Below are positions 33,991 to 44,979 of a stretch of DNA of 64,000 bases, one piece after another. Source of the DNA: Molanna angustata (lineage: Eukaryota; Arthropoda; Insecta; Trichoptera; Molannidae); assembly GCA_963576475.1 (NCBI GenBank), contig OY754972.1, forward strand, positions 8,361,062-8,425,061. The letters run 5' to 3'. How positions within the stretch are numbered: the first letter of the stretch is position 1; each line of letters opens with the position of its first letter. Under the pieces are notes generated by a model. The model saw only the letters and a list, made by a program, of their open reading frames with translations, had not been told where the DNA came from and ran no database searches. The position numbers and the translations under genes were made by a program.

Positions 33991-34517
33991 CACTTGTCTG
34001 CCTATCTGTACGGGAATTGCAATCGATTTTTAACTCAATTTTAGCCCAGTTAGAGATCTGAAACTTTTCAGAATTTGTGTATTCCCGAAGCAATTGTATG
34101 TTTCCAGCATGTTGATTTATTTGAAATTTTGATAAAACTCAACGCTTTTGCATTTCATACAAAGTAAACCATACTATGCGTTTCCGGGAGAGCGTAAGTA
34201 AAATTTGTATTTTATTCCGCTAGATGTAACAATAATATTTGGTATGAAAAAACAGTAAAAATCATAATAATTAACATTTCAAAATATGATTTATCTGTTA
34301 CCTTTATTAAAATTAAGGAAAATTTAGTTAAATGTTAATTTTCAAAAGTCATTTTATTGAGTACCTAATTCAATATATGATAGTGAAAAATTTATTATAA
34401 ATTTTATATGTGAAGAAAAATTTGAAAAGGGTGTCCTTTTTTATATTATTTACTTGTTAACAATATTTTTCAATCATTCTTTTCATAAACCATTACTTAT
34501 GAAATGGTCGCATTTAA
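33991..34517. other. Unassigned
   Basis: AT-rich, nothing recognised. Confidence 0.35.
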
Positions 34518-35088
34518 TGTTTTTTACTCCTCACTAACCCAAGGGGATATAGTGGGGAGTTATGATTTCGCAATTTTAAGGCTATTTTTTATTGCAGATT
34601 ATCAACTACATAGTATCATGCTGAAACTGTATTCTGAAAGTTCCTTCACAATGTATCTGTGTGTGTGTGCTATGTGCGGCGTGATCATTTTACTTGATCG
34701 ATTATATACTAAAGTACTCATTCGATTCTTTTCAAATTTTGCAAATGTTTATACATACATATCTAATACTCACTTAGACCCTATTAGATTTTGAAGGATA
34801 TCTGAATAATGCTTCTCAATTTTTTTCACTATCAAATATTTCAAAGTGAACCCAAGCTCAGAAAACTTAATATTTGAAATTTTTATTTTCAAATTGGTAA
34901 AAAGGCACACCACATTCATAAAATGGCAATGAAGAATTATCAAGCTTTCGTAATAAAATATTCAAATGAAAAAATAATTGAACAAACTCATTTCATGAAA
35001 TACTTAAAATATTCCATACAATATTTGAATACTTTATGGAGTGACTTGTTAGTGCAGAGTTTAGCGTTGGCCACAACTCACTCGTTTT
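34518..35088 (+). repeat. Rep-T, full copy
   Basis: From ACTCCTCACTAACCCAAGGG to GCGTTGGCCACAACTCACTC. The termini carry the inverse pair CTCCTCACTAA / TTAGTGxxGAG. It aligns along its length with 46120-46680. The ends match the Rep-G end GAGTGGGTTGTGGCCAAC in inverse orientation, so Rep-G and Rep-T are related. The frames are not conserved. Confidence 0.8.
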
Positions 35089-35589
35089 TATATTTCACGT
35101 TGAGAGTTATATCAAACTCCCCACGAAAAATGTGTCGCCAACTTTTGATCAAATTTTATTAAATTGTCCGAGTATTTGACAAAAGTATCTTTGACAAAGA
35201 CAAAACAGTTAAAGCATCGTTTACTTTTGTGAATAACTCGATTTGTTTTCAAACAAAAATTGACGCTCAACGGAGCAAATGTTTTTGAAAAGGTTTCTTA
35301 ATGCTCCTGAAATTAATATGTATACAAAAACTAAAACATCTCAATGTTATGAAAAAGGATTTCTCTGTTTTTATATTGTTTGTTTGAAATATAAACAATT
35401 ATTATTTTTCTCAATAGACATATTGAATCATTTATTTATTTTCGCAGACAATCGACCCGTTTTAAACACGGGTATTTTTTTTACTATTTTATTAAATCTC
35501 AACAGCTATTTCATAAACTGCTCAAAACATTACACATATCAAAGTCAATTACAAAGATGCTTTAAAGTTATATGCTAAAAACATTTGCA
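35089..35589. other. Unassigned
   Basis: AT-rich; frame 35279-35578 has no recognised domain. Confidence 0.35.
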
Positions 35590-36060
35590 CTTATATCTAT
35601 TCACACCTTAACGACTTCCAATCGACCCAAACTACACGTCAGACTAGACAGACTAGACAAGCAAATATACAGATACCGAGAACCAAATCGACTTATGGAC
35701 AAAGAAATTTTCATTTCCTTGGAGTAAAAATTTTCAATTTGCTTCCAATTGAATTGAAGAAAACTACAAATATAAACAGCTTTAAATGTGGATTAAAGAA
35801 GTGGGTAAAAAAAACAGACGAGACAGTGATAAATAAACAACTCTACGTTAACATACAATGACACACAAGCACACATAAACAATATACCTATATAATTATA
35901 AGCTGCTTCAGAACAGGTTTTTAACCTAGTGAAGTAGTTTACATTCCGCATCTAGTTCTTAAGTATCTTTTTTTTGTAAAAATATTGTATTGCAAAACTT
36001 TGATGTGTACCTTGTATATTATTTCTTATGTTACAAAAAAAAAAAAAAACGCTGAAAATA
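35590..36060 (+). pseudogene. LINE C-terminal and 3' UTR remnant
   Basis: About 35640-35860 reads IQIPRTKSTYGQRNFHFLG, VKIFNLLPIELKKTTNINS and FKCGLKKWVKK, a CR1/Jockey-like C-terminal end, with earlier frame breaks. The 3' UTR has a hairpin CTGCTTCAGAACAGG / CCTAGTGAAGTAG and a poly-A run at 36033-36048. Confidence 0.68.
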
Positions 36061-36236
36061 GTTAAGTAAATTTGGTAGGTAGATATTCAGTATACATATA
36101 AATAGAAGTGTTTAATTGTGCCAATACGGTCGCCACAATACGATGATACTAAGTATGGTTAGGTATCACCGTATAAAGTATATAAAATAATTATTTATTA
36201 ATATGTTAAGTTCCGACAACCGATTGTTGGCAAAGT

Positions 36237-36400
36237 CAACTTTCATGGCTCAGTTGATAAGATATGACTCTTGAGCAAATGGTCCCAGATACGATTCCCG
36301 GTGGCGACACAGTTTTTTTGTCAAGTTTTCATTCCGGATCTGCGAGACGATAATTATCATATTATATCAGAATTGGGAAGCTCGATACTGATATAAATTA
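36237..36400 (+). mobile_element. SINE-A, degenerate
   Basis: CATGGCTCAGTTGATAAGAT, B-box-like ATACGATTCCCGGTGGCG, then GATCTGCGAGACGATAATTA. Confidence 0.75.
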
Positions 36401-36527
36401 GTTTTACTTAGGTACATTAAAACACTTGTGTCATATGCATTATGTAATTAAAGCGGTCAATGCCTATACTTAAATATTTGTGAAGAAAAAAGTGTTTTGA
36501 TTTTGTCATAATGGAATTTGATTGATT

Positions 36528-36595
36528 AATTTATTTATTTTGTATTGCATTTAACACGTTCGTAATAACAAGTTGCCACATTCTGGAGATTTTTT
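36528..36595 (-). repeat. SINE-A 3' fragment
   Basis: ATTTAACACGTTCGTAATAA and CAAGTTGCCACATTCTGGAG are the inverse of the SINE-A body; Rep-D begins directly after. Confidence 0.72.
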
Positions 36596-36596
36596 A

Positions 36597-36760
36597 TCCA
36601 ACTGTCGATTTGTCAAGAGAATTTATTTCTCTTAACATATCGACAAAGTATCAAGCCAAGATACGCGAGATGTGTATGCAGGGTCTATATTTTTCACGGT
36701 TTTTCCAACTTTGAAGTCAAAAAACACCAACTTAGAGGCTTTGCAGCATATATTTATATA
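36597..36760 (+). repeat. Rep-D copy 2, partial
   Basis: TCCAACTGTCGATTTGTCAA, AGAGAATTTATTTCTCTTAA and AGAGGCTTTGCAGCATATA. Confidence 0.8.
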
Positions 36761-36769
36761 ATTCATTTG

Positions 36770-37255
36770 CATGTGTACAAAGGCAGGTTTATTGCCATAA
36801 GGCAATTCCTTCCAACCAACCCGAGCAACGTGAAGTCTCTAAGTTAAATTGGTACAATACTAATTTAGTGAGAAATAAATTGATAAAAAAATAACATAAA
36901 AGAGTAAGAAATATAAAAAAAATACAAATAGAAAAAAATGAAAAGAGATTTAAAAAAAAGACTAATAAAAATAACACTGATCATAGCAATGAGGAAAAGG
37001 AGGTTACGTAAGGATATAGAAAGAATTCAGGAACTATTTGACAAATATTTTTTTTTAGTTTACCTTTAAATATTTGAATGGATTGAGATGACGTTACTTC
37101 ATCACTTATGCCATTCCATAGTCTAGCTGATTGTACTTGAAAAGAGGAGCTGAAAACTTCTGTATTGTGAATGGGGATAGCTAGTGTAGTACGTTCAGCA
37201 GATCGAAGGGATAGGCTATATGTTCTGTATATGGATTTACTCAGAATTTGGAGTA
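36770..37255 (-). pseudogene. LINE (LWN group) C-terminal ORF and 3' UTR
   Basis: An open minus-strand frame from about 37255 to the stop at 36981-36983 reads SKSIYRTYSLSLRSAERTT, LAIPIHNTEVFSSSFQVQ, SARLWNGISDEVTSSQS and IQIFKGKLKKNICQIVPEF. This is the C-terminal end of a LINE reverse-transcriptase protein, ending 9-10 residues after FFLYPYVT. The 3' end (36779-36830) forms the hairpin AATTGCCTTATGGCAATAAA, then CCTGCC, the same as in SINE-B. Homologous to 33075-33680. Confidence 0.8.
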
Positions 37256-37584
37256 CAATATTAAGTGTGTCTTTTGATTAATTCGTCTTGATTTGAATTT
37301 AATTTCTTTATATTATATTTGTAATGTTTTTCATTTGTCTCAGACTAATATTGACTTTTATTATTTAAATTCTCATGAACTCCTTCCGTAATATTTTTTT
37401 TATTTTCCAACGTTGATACAAAAAAAGTGTTTTGGTGAAAAATATAAAAAGTATGTTATAAATATCACTGTAAGAATAATAAAATCGCATAAACGGAGAT
37501 AAACATTTTACATTTGTTTTTCCAGAGATGTCTGCTAACCCATCCATGAATTGAATTTATTCGCTGATATTTAAAAAAAAATAG
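37256..37584. other. Unassigned
   Basis: AT-rich, no recognised features. Confidence 0.35.
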
Positions 37585-38013
37585 GTGTTTTTCGTTTTCG
37601 GGTAAGAGCCGGGTAATCGAAAATACAACAGGCAACAATAACATCTCACATAGTTCAGCAACATGGTTCATCACCACTCATTCCGGATGATGTGCCTCTT
37701 AAGTTAAGACGAGGCTAATGTATATTTATTTATTTTATATTTATTTCATCTCCGGCAGCAAACAGGTACTGTGTCAAATATTAACTTAACACACACTTAA
37801 TAACAAGTTGCCACATTTTGGAAACTTGCAATATTAATCGTCTCACAGATCTAGACTGAAAAACAATCAATAACAGTGTGTTCTCCGGGTCGAACCCGGA
37901 CCTTTGGATCAGTATTCTGATACCTTACCAAGTGAGCCACGATGGGCGACGACTTACTTAACACGTGTCTTGCTTCCTTTTATAAGGGTATGCATACCCG
38001 CAAACTTGTCGTT
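37585..38013 (+). repeat. Rep-E, left part, split by SINE-A and then RTE
   Basis: 37590-37718 and 37952-38013 align with 58340-58525 (GTAAGAGCCGGGTAATCGAA, ACATCTCACATAGTTCAGCA, then TATGCATACCCGCAAAC). The uninterrupted copy at 58345-58590 shows the empty sites of both insertions. The last 15 bp (37999-38013) is the RTE duplication. Confidence 0.85.
37719..37951 (-). mobile_element. SINE-A in Rep-E
   Basis: On the minus strand: head CATCGTGGCTCACTTGGTAA, a damaged B-box GGTTCGACCCGGAGA, body with GAGACGATTAATATTGCAAG and TGTGGCAACTTGTTATTAAG, and an AAATA-type tail. Confidence 0.83.
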
Positions 38014-39126
38014 CATCATCATCATCACTGGCTCTACAGCCCGTTGTGGACCTTGGCCTCCTCCAGCATTCGTCGCCATCTTCCTCTATCTTGACAGGCA
38101 CTCCTCCAATCCCTTATTCCAACTGCTTCTACGTCCCGCTGCACACCATCCAGCCATCGGAGTTTGGGTCTACCGACACTACGTCTACCTTGGGGCTTTA
38201 AATAAATGATCCTTTTTGGCACTCTTTCATCACTCATTCTTTGGACGTGCCCTGCCCATCTCAGCCTCCCTGTTTTGATGATTTTTACGATGTTTGGTTC
38301 TTTGTAAACATTGTAGACCTCTGTGTTGTGTCGTATTCTCCAAACTCCGTTTTCCTGGATTGGGCCGAATACTTTTCTGAGTATTTTTCTCTCAAACACC
38401 AGTAGAGATGTCTCATCTTTTTTACTCAGTACCCAGCATTCAGAGCCGTATGTCAGTACAGGACGTAGTAATGTTTTGTAAATGGTGACCTTTGTTTTCC
38501 TCGACAACACCCGAGATGCAAGATGTCTTCTTAAACCATAGAAGCATCTATTAGATGAATATTCGGCGCTTGATTTCAGTGGATATGTCGTTCACATCAG
38601 TCACCATTGATCCCAGATAGGTGAAACTTCTAACGGATTCTATTGTGTGAGAGCCTATATTGATTGTAGTGGGGGTCTGGTTATTTTGAACAGTTTTGGT
38701 GACTGGCATATATTTAGTCTTACTAGCGTTGATGTGAAGGCCCATTCCATTAGCAGCCCTCTCTAGCTCAACAAATGTCTCCGTCATTGCCCGCTGTGAT
38801 CTACCAATTACGTCAATATCATCTGCGTACCCCAGTACTTGGGTTGCTTTATAGAATATCGTCCCAGTTGTTTCTATTCCAGACTCTCTCACGCATTTCT
38901 CCAAAGCAATGTTAAAGAGCAGACAAGCCAGGGCATCTCCTTGACGAAGGCCATGTAATGCATAAAACGGTTCAGAAGTGTCGCTTTGAATCCGAACTCT
39001 ACACTGCGATTGGACCATAGTGAGCCTTACCATCCTTATGAGTTTGTTTGGAATTCCCAGATACTTCATCGCCTCATACAAGTGCGCTCTGTTGATACTG
39101 TCATAAGCAGCTTTGAAATCGATTGT
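38014..39126 (-). mobile_element. RTE-like LINE with YADD reverse transcriptase, 15 bp duplication
   Basis: Minus-strand coding starts inside the reverse transcriptase at 39126 (TIDFKAAYDSINRAHLYEA), then GLRQGDALACLLFNIALEK, the catalytic GYADDIDVI, HINASKTKYMPV and SFTYLGSMVTD, to a frameshift near 38556-38550. It continues in another frame CFYGLRRHLASRVLSRKTK, LLRPVLTYGSECW, GRLRWAGHVQRMSDERVP, RSVGRPKLRWLDGVQRD and WRRMLEEAKVHNGL, stop near 38034. The 3' tail is (ATG)n (ATCATCATCATC on the plus strand at 38014-38026). Identical 15-mers CGCAAACTTGTCGTT flank it (37999-38013, 39127-39141). Only one frameshift separates it from an open frame; the 5' half with the endonuclease is missing by truncation. 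Confidence 0.93.
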
Positions 39127-39200
39127 CGCAAACTTGTCGTTGGTTACCCCAAATTGTGATTGTTGTGATGATATAAATTAATGAATAAATAATTACAATA
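39127..39200 (+). repeat. Rep-E, right end
   Basis: Second copy of the 15 bp duplication, then GGTTACCCCAAATTGTGATT and a degenerate tail; compare 58530-58590. Confidence 0.78.
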
Positions 39201-39221
39201 AATAAAAGTGATGTATACACC

Positions 39222-39396
39222 TTTTTTTTAAGAATTTCTGAATATGTCCCTGTATCAAGTCACATACATCCTCATACATTATCTAAATTAACCGTAAATG
39301 CTTGTGCTATAGGTGAACGAAATCGGTCATGGCAGGATTCGAACTCGCGACAACTGGATTACTAACCTAGCGTACTAACCGCTCTGCCAACACCAA
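39222..39396 (-). mobile_element. SINE-C copy
   Basis: Minus strand: head TTGGCAGAGCGGTTAGTACG, B-box GCGAGTTCGAATCCTGCCAT, body with CACCTATAGCACAAGCATT, GAGGATGTATGTGACTTG and GGGACATATTCAGAAATTCT, ending in poly-A. It aligns with 41329-41502. Confidence 0.85.
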
Positions 39397-39484
39397 TCAA
39401 ACAATCTTATTTATGTCTATTAGATCGTTTACACCAACGCATTCAATTTATCCTTTGTCGTCGTTTCAAATGTTTTATATTGTC

Positions 39485-39835
39485 TTTTCACTCCTCACTA
39501 CCCCAAGGGGATATAGTAGAGAATTATGAATCAGAAGGAGATTACACTCTGAAAGTTTCGTCATAATGTATCTGTGTGTGTGTGTGTGTGAGGGTGGATG
39601 TACGGCGTGTTTATTCTACTTTATCGATTATAGACTAAAGAACTTATTCGATTCTTTACAAATTTTGCGAATTTGTATACCTATCACTCCCTTAGACCCC
39701 ATTAGATTTTGAAGGATATCTGAATAGTGCTTCTCAATTTTTTTAACTGTCAAATATTTCAAAGTGACCCCAAGCTCAGGAAACTCATATTTGATATTTT
39801 TAAAACTGCCCAAAAAACACATAACTTTCTTAAAA
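39485..39835 (+). repeat. Rep-T, left two thirds
   Basis: ACTCCTCACTACCCCAAGGG, GATTATAGACTAAAGAACTT and GATTTTGAAGGATATCTGAA match 34519-34870; the right end is missing. A (TG)n run at 39571-39588 lies inside. Confidence 0.78.
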
Positions 39836-40099
39836 TAGCATTGAAGTAATAAGAAGTTTACATAATTATTTTATTTTATTAATAATTCATTTAAAAAAGT
39901 ACATTTTTTTACCAGCGCCTGCCTCACTAGGATTCCATCCCGTGATGAAGAGGGCACTCTACAAAAAATAATAGTAATACTTCAATAAAAAAAAACTAAT
40001 AAAAATGCAAACTTAATAATAAAAATGCAAAAAACGGTAATAATGAATACATGTAGAATTGTTAAAGATTTTTTAAACGTTAATATTCGGGAATCAGTA

Positions 40100-40372
40100 G
40101 CGTTGTTAGGTAGTATAGAGACCTCCTCAGAGCCTAATCCTTTGATATGTTAAGTATCTGGATGGGTGAACTATTCCCAATTGAAAGCTTGATGATGCGT
40201 TTGTTGCATTTTATTTTGCTCTTTTAAATAATTTACAATTTACGCATTGATCTGCTAATTCTTCTGAGGAAGTGTATAATGGTAATAATAATAATTGAGT
40301 GTTATTATTTGTAGTGCTTAATTGTTATTAATATCATTAGTAAATTGGCCAGCGCCGTAAAAAAAAAAAAAA
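40100..40372 (+). repeat. Rep-K copy 1, poly-A tailed
   Basis: GTTGTTAGGTAGTATAGAGA to GGCCAGCGCCGT, then 19 A. About 97 percent like 40517-40792 by eye. Probably a LINE 3' UTR or SINE of ~255 bp. Confidence 0.85.
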
Positions 40373-40432
40373 AAAAACAATAATACAAAGATAATATAAA
40401 AATAATAATGCAATATAACTTATTCATCACTT

Positions 40433-40490
40433 ACTAATTATTGTTCTTATATTATACAACAATAATATAAGAACAATACTATAATAATAA
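40433..40490. repeat. Palindrome between the Rep-K copies
   Basis: ATTGTTCTTATATTATACAA is followed by its inverse CAATAATATAAGAACAAT. Confidence 0.8.
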
Positions 40491-40516
40491 TAAAAAATAT
40501 AATAATACAATAACAA

Positions 40517-40792
40517 GGGGTTGTTAGGTAGTATAGAGACCTCCTCAGAGCCTAATCCTTTGATATGTTAAGTATCTGGATGGGTGAATTATTCCCAATT
40601 GAAAGCTTGATGATGCGTTTGTTGCATTTTATTTTGCTCTTTTTAATAAATTACAATTTACGCATTGATCTGCTATTTCTTTTGAGGAAGTGTATAATGG
40701 TAATAATGATAATTGAGTGTTATTATTTGTAGTGCTTAATTGTTATTAATATCATTAGTAAATCGGCCAGCGCCGTAAAAAAAAAAAAACAA
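40517..40792 (+). repeat. Rep-K copy 2, poly-A tailed
   Basis: Direct repeat of 40100-40372 with the same ends and a 12-13 A tail. Confidence 0.85.
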
Positions 40793-40879
40793 TACACTTA
40801 ATATAAAAATCACAACAATAACAACAATAAAAGAGATAAGTTCAAACAAACCCAAAAAACAACCATGGTCCACATTTAT

Positions 40880-41160
40880 GTACATGAAAATATTATATTA
40901 TAATGATGTGAGATAGAGAGCTGTCGATATCAATTTTGTTACTGAGCATCCACAATGTTATTTTTTTTTTGAATAATTTATATGTATTGATGTTCTTAAT
41001 ATCTAAAGGTAATCTGTTAAACATTAATAGTGCAAGAAAACCAAATTGGTGCTGTGATGGGGTTGTATTGACTAATGGTATCTGGAAATTGGGAACGACT
41101 GAGGTTCGCGACATGTACTTAGACTTGTTGAGATATTAGTACATTTGTGTATTTGAATTA
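40880..41160 (-). pseudogene. LINE C-terminal fragment
   Basis: The minus frame 40893-41114 reads SRTSVVPNFQIPLVNT, then FGFLALLMFNRLPLDIKNI and NTYKLFKKKITLWMLSN, the C-terminal consensus of CR1/Jockey-like proteins (xxFNxLPxxIK...FKxxLxxWL). The catalytic part is absent. Confidence 0.68.
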
Positions 41161-41328
41161 ACAATATGAAACTGAATGTTTAGCAAACAGTTGACGGATT
41201 TTGAGTACATTATACTCCTCGAAGAGACGGTCGGATGGAAATCTAATCAGATAATGGTTAATTATTTTTATGATAAACTTTTTGATTTATAAAAAAATAT
41301 ATAAATCAAAAATAATGACTGGTTAGGT
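41161..41328. other. Unassigned
   Basis: No recognised features. Confidence 0.3.
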
Positions 41329-41502
41329 GGGTGGTGGCAGAGCAGTTTGCGCGCTGGATTAGTAATCCAGTGGTCGCGAGTTCGAATCCTGCCATATGCG
41401 ATTTCGTTTACCTATAGCACAAGCATTTATGCTAAATGAAAGGAATGTATTAGGATGTAATATATACTTATTTCAAGGACATATTCCTTCTTTAAAAAAT
41501 AC
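41329..41502 (+). mobile_element. SINE-C copy
   Basis: GGTGGTGGCAGAGCAGTTTG, an anticodon-like stem-loop CTGGATTAGTAATCCAG (5 bp stem, 7 nt loop, AGT in the anticodon place, as for tRNA-Thr), B-box GCGAGTTCGAATCCTGCCAT, and the body seen at 39222-39396. The acceptor stem does not pair and no free tRNA end exists, so I call it a SINE and not a tRNA gene. Confidence 0.82.
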
Positions 41503-41509
41503 TGATTTC

Positions 41510-41602
41510 ATTAAAAAGCTGAAAATGTGTCAAAATTTCAATACTCTGTGGAGTGACTTTGTATTGAGGAGTATGGCGTTGGTCACAACCCACTCGTTTT
41601 AT
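41510..41602 (+). repeat. Rep-T right end
   Basis: TGGAGTGACTTTGTATTGAG, then GAGTATGGCGTTGGTCACAA and CCCACTCGTTTT. Confidence 0.72.
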
Positions 41603-42035
41603 AGAATATTATTATTTTTTTCATATTACAATGGATAATCAACGGGAAGAGGTTTCTCCTTTCCATCCTTGTTTCTTTTTTTTCACGCAAAGAAAGCACG
41701 CGATCCCTTTCTATGAATACTTCCATTCTCCGTGTCTCACATTCTTCACTTGGTAGGAGACTGAGAAACGGATATCTTCAAGTACTATTGTACATACTTT
41801 TTCAAAGACCCAAGCGTTTCCACATCCAATCCCTTGTTGCTCTTTCCAAGACAGATCTACACAATCTTTTATATTAGACAACCACATGTTTAATTTTCTT
41901 CATCTTATACGTGAGATAGTTTTACTTTCAAGACACGGATAAGTGATTTATTTACCGTGAAATAAAACAAATTCCACGTTTATAATATATTATTAGTTGG
42001 CTCGGGCAGATATTGTTCTGCCACAGACCGTCTTG
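41603..42035. other. Unassigned
   Basis: No recognised features. Confidence 0.3.
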
Positions 42036-42039
42036 GATG

Positions 42040-42155
42040 TAGACCACCTTATATTATGTAGACCGCCTTTTATATGGATCGCCTTTTATATGGACCGCCT
42101 TTTATATAGACCGCATTTTATATATACTGCCTTTTATATAAACCACCATTTATAT
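42040..42155. repeat. 16 bp minisatellite
   Basis: About six units of ACCGCCTTTTATATGG with growing divergence to the right. Confidence 0.88.
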
Positions 42156-42473
42156 AAGTCAATAAAATGTCAGTGCAAGTTCCTCTCGTACACTGCAAAT
42201 AAATAGTTATTCAACCATCAATATACAAAACATGTATACAACTACATGTTTTGTACTACACGTATACAAAACATCAAAATTAAACCATTTTACAGTGAAA
42301 ATAAAGCACAATCAGAAAAATTAAAATTATGTACGTCAAAAAGATAAAATATATATGAATTAAATCAATTTAAACGATTCTAAATAAATTAATTCTAAAA
42401 CACAGCAATGAAAAACAAGGTAGGTAAGTCAGAACAAGAATGTAAATATCGAAAGCAATGAATATTAGGTATG
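42156..42473. other. Unassigned, with small inverted repeats
   Basis: ATACAAAACATGTATACAAC and CTACATGTTTTGTACTACAC at 42223-42270 form nested inverse copies; the rest is AT-rich. Confidence 0.4.
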
Positions 42474-43164
42474 TTAAGAGGGTGACTGCTACCAACGTAC
42501 CTATTTTTTCAATTTGAATTTGCGTCATTACTACAAAACGAATCATTTTGAAAAAAATAAGCTAGTTAGTTTGGATATTAGTTAATAAAAATATACCTTA
42601 ATTTTTTAATTATGTTCTGTATATACTCTTGTAGGAAAATAATAAGCATACCCCAATTTTTGACATTTATCTTAAATTTCTAAAAAAACTATAAGGTATA
42701 GAGCATTATATTTTTTTTATAAATTAAAGAAGATCAAAATATCTGGAAAAATACGATGTAACGTTGCATTAATGCATCAGGTTAAGTTAATAAACCAAAA
42801 AAACTTATATTTCGCAATGGCGCTGAATGGAAAATGAATGTTTTTTAGGTTTATTTTCTAAACCTGAAGCATTAATGCAACGTCACATCGTATTTTTCTA
42901 GATATTTTTGTCTTCTTCAATTAAAAAAAAATATGTTGAACTACGCCTTATATTTTATTAAAAATATAAGATAAACTTTGAAAATCGGGGTATGCCATTA
43001 TTTTTCTACAAGAATTTATACAGAACATTATCAAAAAGTAAAAATACATTTTTCTTTATGAATACCCAAACTATATAAATTATTTTTTTAAAACGATTTG
43101 ATAAGAAATAATGATGGTATATCAAATTGAAAAATAGGTACGTTGGCAGCAGTCCCCCCCTTAA
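42474..43164. mobile_element. MITE-P copy 3, TTAA-flanked palindrome
   Basis: TTAA at 42474-42477 and 43161-43164 flank 683 bp with ends GAGGGTGACTGCTACCAACG and CGTTGGCAGCAGTCCCCCCC. It aligns end to end with copies 1 and 2. Confidence 0.93.
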
Positions 43165-43179
43165 GTATAAATTTTTTTT

Positions 43180-43285
43180 AAAGATTTTTTTATCTTTTTC
43201 TTGTCTTTCATCACAGTACCCAGTATATGTTTAGGTAATTTATTGAATAGTTTCGGTATCATTTCAATGTGTTTATTTTCTTATT
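43180..43285 (-). pseudogene. Possible LINE C-terminal scrap
   Basis: The minus strand reads HFEMIPKLFNKLPKHILG, then a Lys-rich end, like the FNxLPxxI block of the LINE fragments above. Too short for a firm call. Confidence 0.35.
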
Positions 43286-43751
43286 TTATCTGGATATAGT
43301 CCGCAAACCGTTGATTGTATACCACTAGATAAAAGAATTGCGAAGAAATGGAAACTCAAGCGTTTGCGAGGTTTTGAATTACACAATATAAATACCTATA
43401 CCAAGAAATGTTCATTTCACAAACGTCACAATGCTTCAAGATTCTATTGTGGACGCAACTCTATCTATTCCGTGCATCCTTGTCATTTTTTGCGGTTTCA
43501 AGTATTTAAGAGACGTGTCATAATAATGTCATGTAATCATACAATTCCTGACTTTATAACCTTATAGAATTCCTTGCTAAATTAAAAAAAAATCAATATG
43601 TTTATATTGACAGAGGATAAAAAAATGTTTTCATTATTTATTTTCTTCTGTTGAAATATATTATTTTTAAATTTCATTCGCAATAGCCATGATCACCCTA
43701 TACACTTAATTAAGCCTAAAATAGATTAACCCTAGTGTGGTTGAATACATT

Positions 43752-44120
43752 ATCCAACTGTCGATTTGTTTAATAGGATTTCTCTTCACACATCGACATA
43801 GTTTTAAGTTAAGATCCGCGAGATTTTGTATGGCCAGGTATTCATTTTTCGTGTTTTTTTCCGACTTCAAAGTAAAAAAAAACAGCTAAAAGGCTTCAGG
43901 CTTCGCAATTTATATGTTTTATTTCCAAATATCTAAAAATACATAAAACAAATGTATAAATATATACAAACACAATATCTTAAACGTGTTATGAAAAAGT
44001 TACAGGGTCTCTCAAACTGTTTTTATAAAGAAAAACATTTTTTATGTAAAATTTACATGTTTAACTGCCTATACCTTTTTTTATATCGAAAAACGCCGAA
44101 ATATCCCGACTTTTCTATCC
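43752..44120 (+). repeat. Rep-D copy 3
   Basis: TCCAACTGTCGATTTGTTTA, ATATATACAAACACAATATC, TCTCTCAAACTG and TGTTTAACTGCCTATACC align with 8108-8690. Confidence 0.75.
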
Positions 44121-44979
44121 ATCTTTTTTTTTAAATTATTTTTAGCAAAACCCTTTTTTATTATAAAATGTAAGTAACTTAAAAACTACAAGGCCTAAGA
44201 AGTAGATTTTGCATCAACCGAAAGAGAAAATGATAATCTACCGACAGAATTTTTTACTCTTTTTATATTATAATTAAAATTCTTGCTATTAAAAAAAACC
44301 TCTAAATTTTACCTTTTCTTCACGATAAAATATTGTATGTCACAGATTTGGTGATATTCAATATTTTTTCGTGTTTCATATAGTATGTCCTATTCTGATT
44401 CGTCTAAATTTATCCGTCCGAATTTTAGTATATGAGAAATGTCAAAAAGTTGACTGCATTTATACTGGACTCGTTACGTCACACCGCGCGGATGAAATCC
44501 TTTTACACAAGTCGCCCGTTGGTAATAGACATTTTCGTACTCTGATACGAATCAGAATAGAACATAGTATAATAAGACATTTTAGTGTGCATATTTGTGT
44601 ACATCCCAAGGTATACAACCTAAGTTTTTAAACAATTTTACTTCTACTTATGTAGGTGTGACAGAGCATCAACCAGTTACCATTTATATCATGTATTTTA
44701 AACCAATCGTTGACACGTTTAACAGAAATGTTTGATCAAATAACAATATTAATAATAATAATACAGCAAATCTACAAAAGAAACATTTAGAAAAAATAGA
44801 TAAATACAAAAAACTACAATAATCAACACATGCACAATAGTTAGAAAATTTCTACAGGTACAACTTTGAACTACACACAACCACACAGACACACAAACAC
44901 ATAAGCCTCACAACTTGAGTACGCTCCGTTGTGAAGGAAATTACCGGATCATAACCGAGATCAACAAGTTTGCAAGAAT
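44121..44979. other. Unassigned
   Basis: No supported gene; the frame 44371-44631 has no recognised domain. 44750-44880 is A-rich with ATAAATACAAAAA runs. Confidence 0.35.

Noticed and set aside
40100..40792. LTR pair of a solo retrotransposon
   Set aside because: The repeats end in poly-A, lack TG...CA ends, and the interior is too short for any coding part.
41329..41400. tRNA-Thr gene (AGT loop)
   Set aside because: The anticodon arm folds, but no acceptor stem pairs, and the sequence continues into a body shared with 39222-39396. It is a SINE head.
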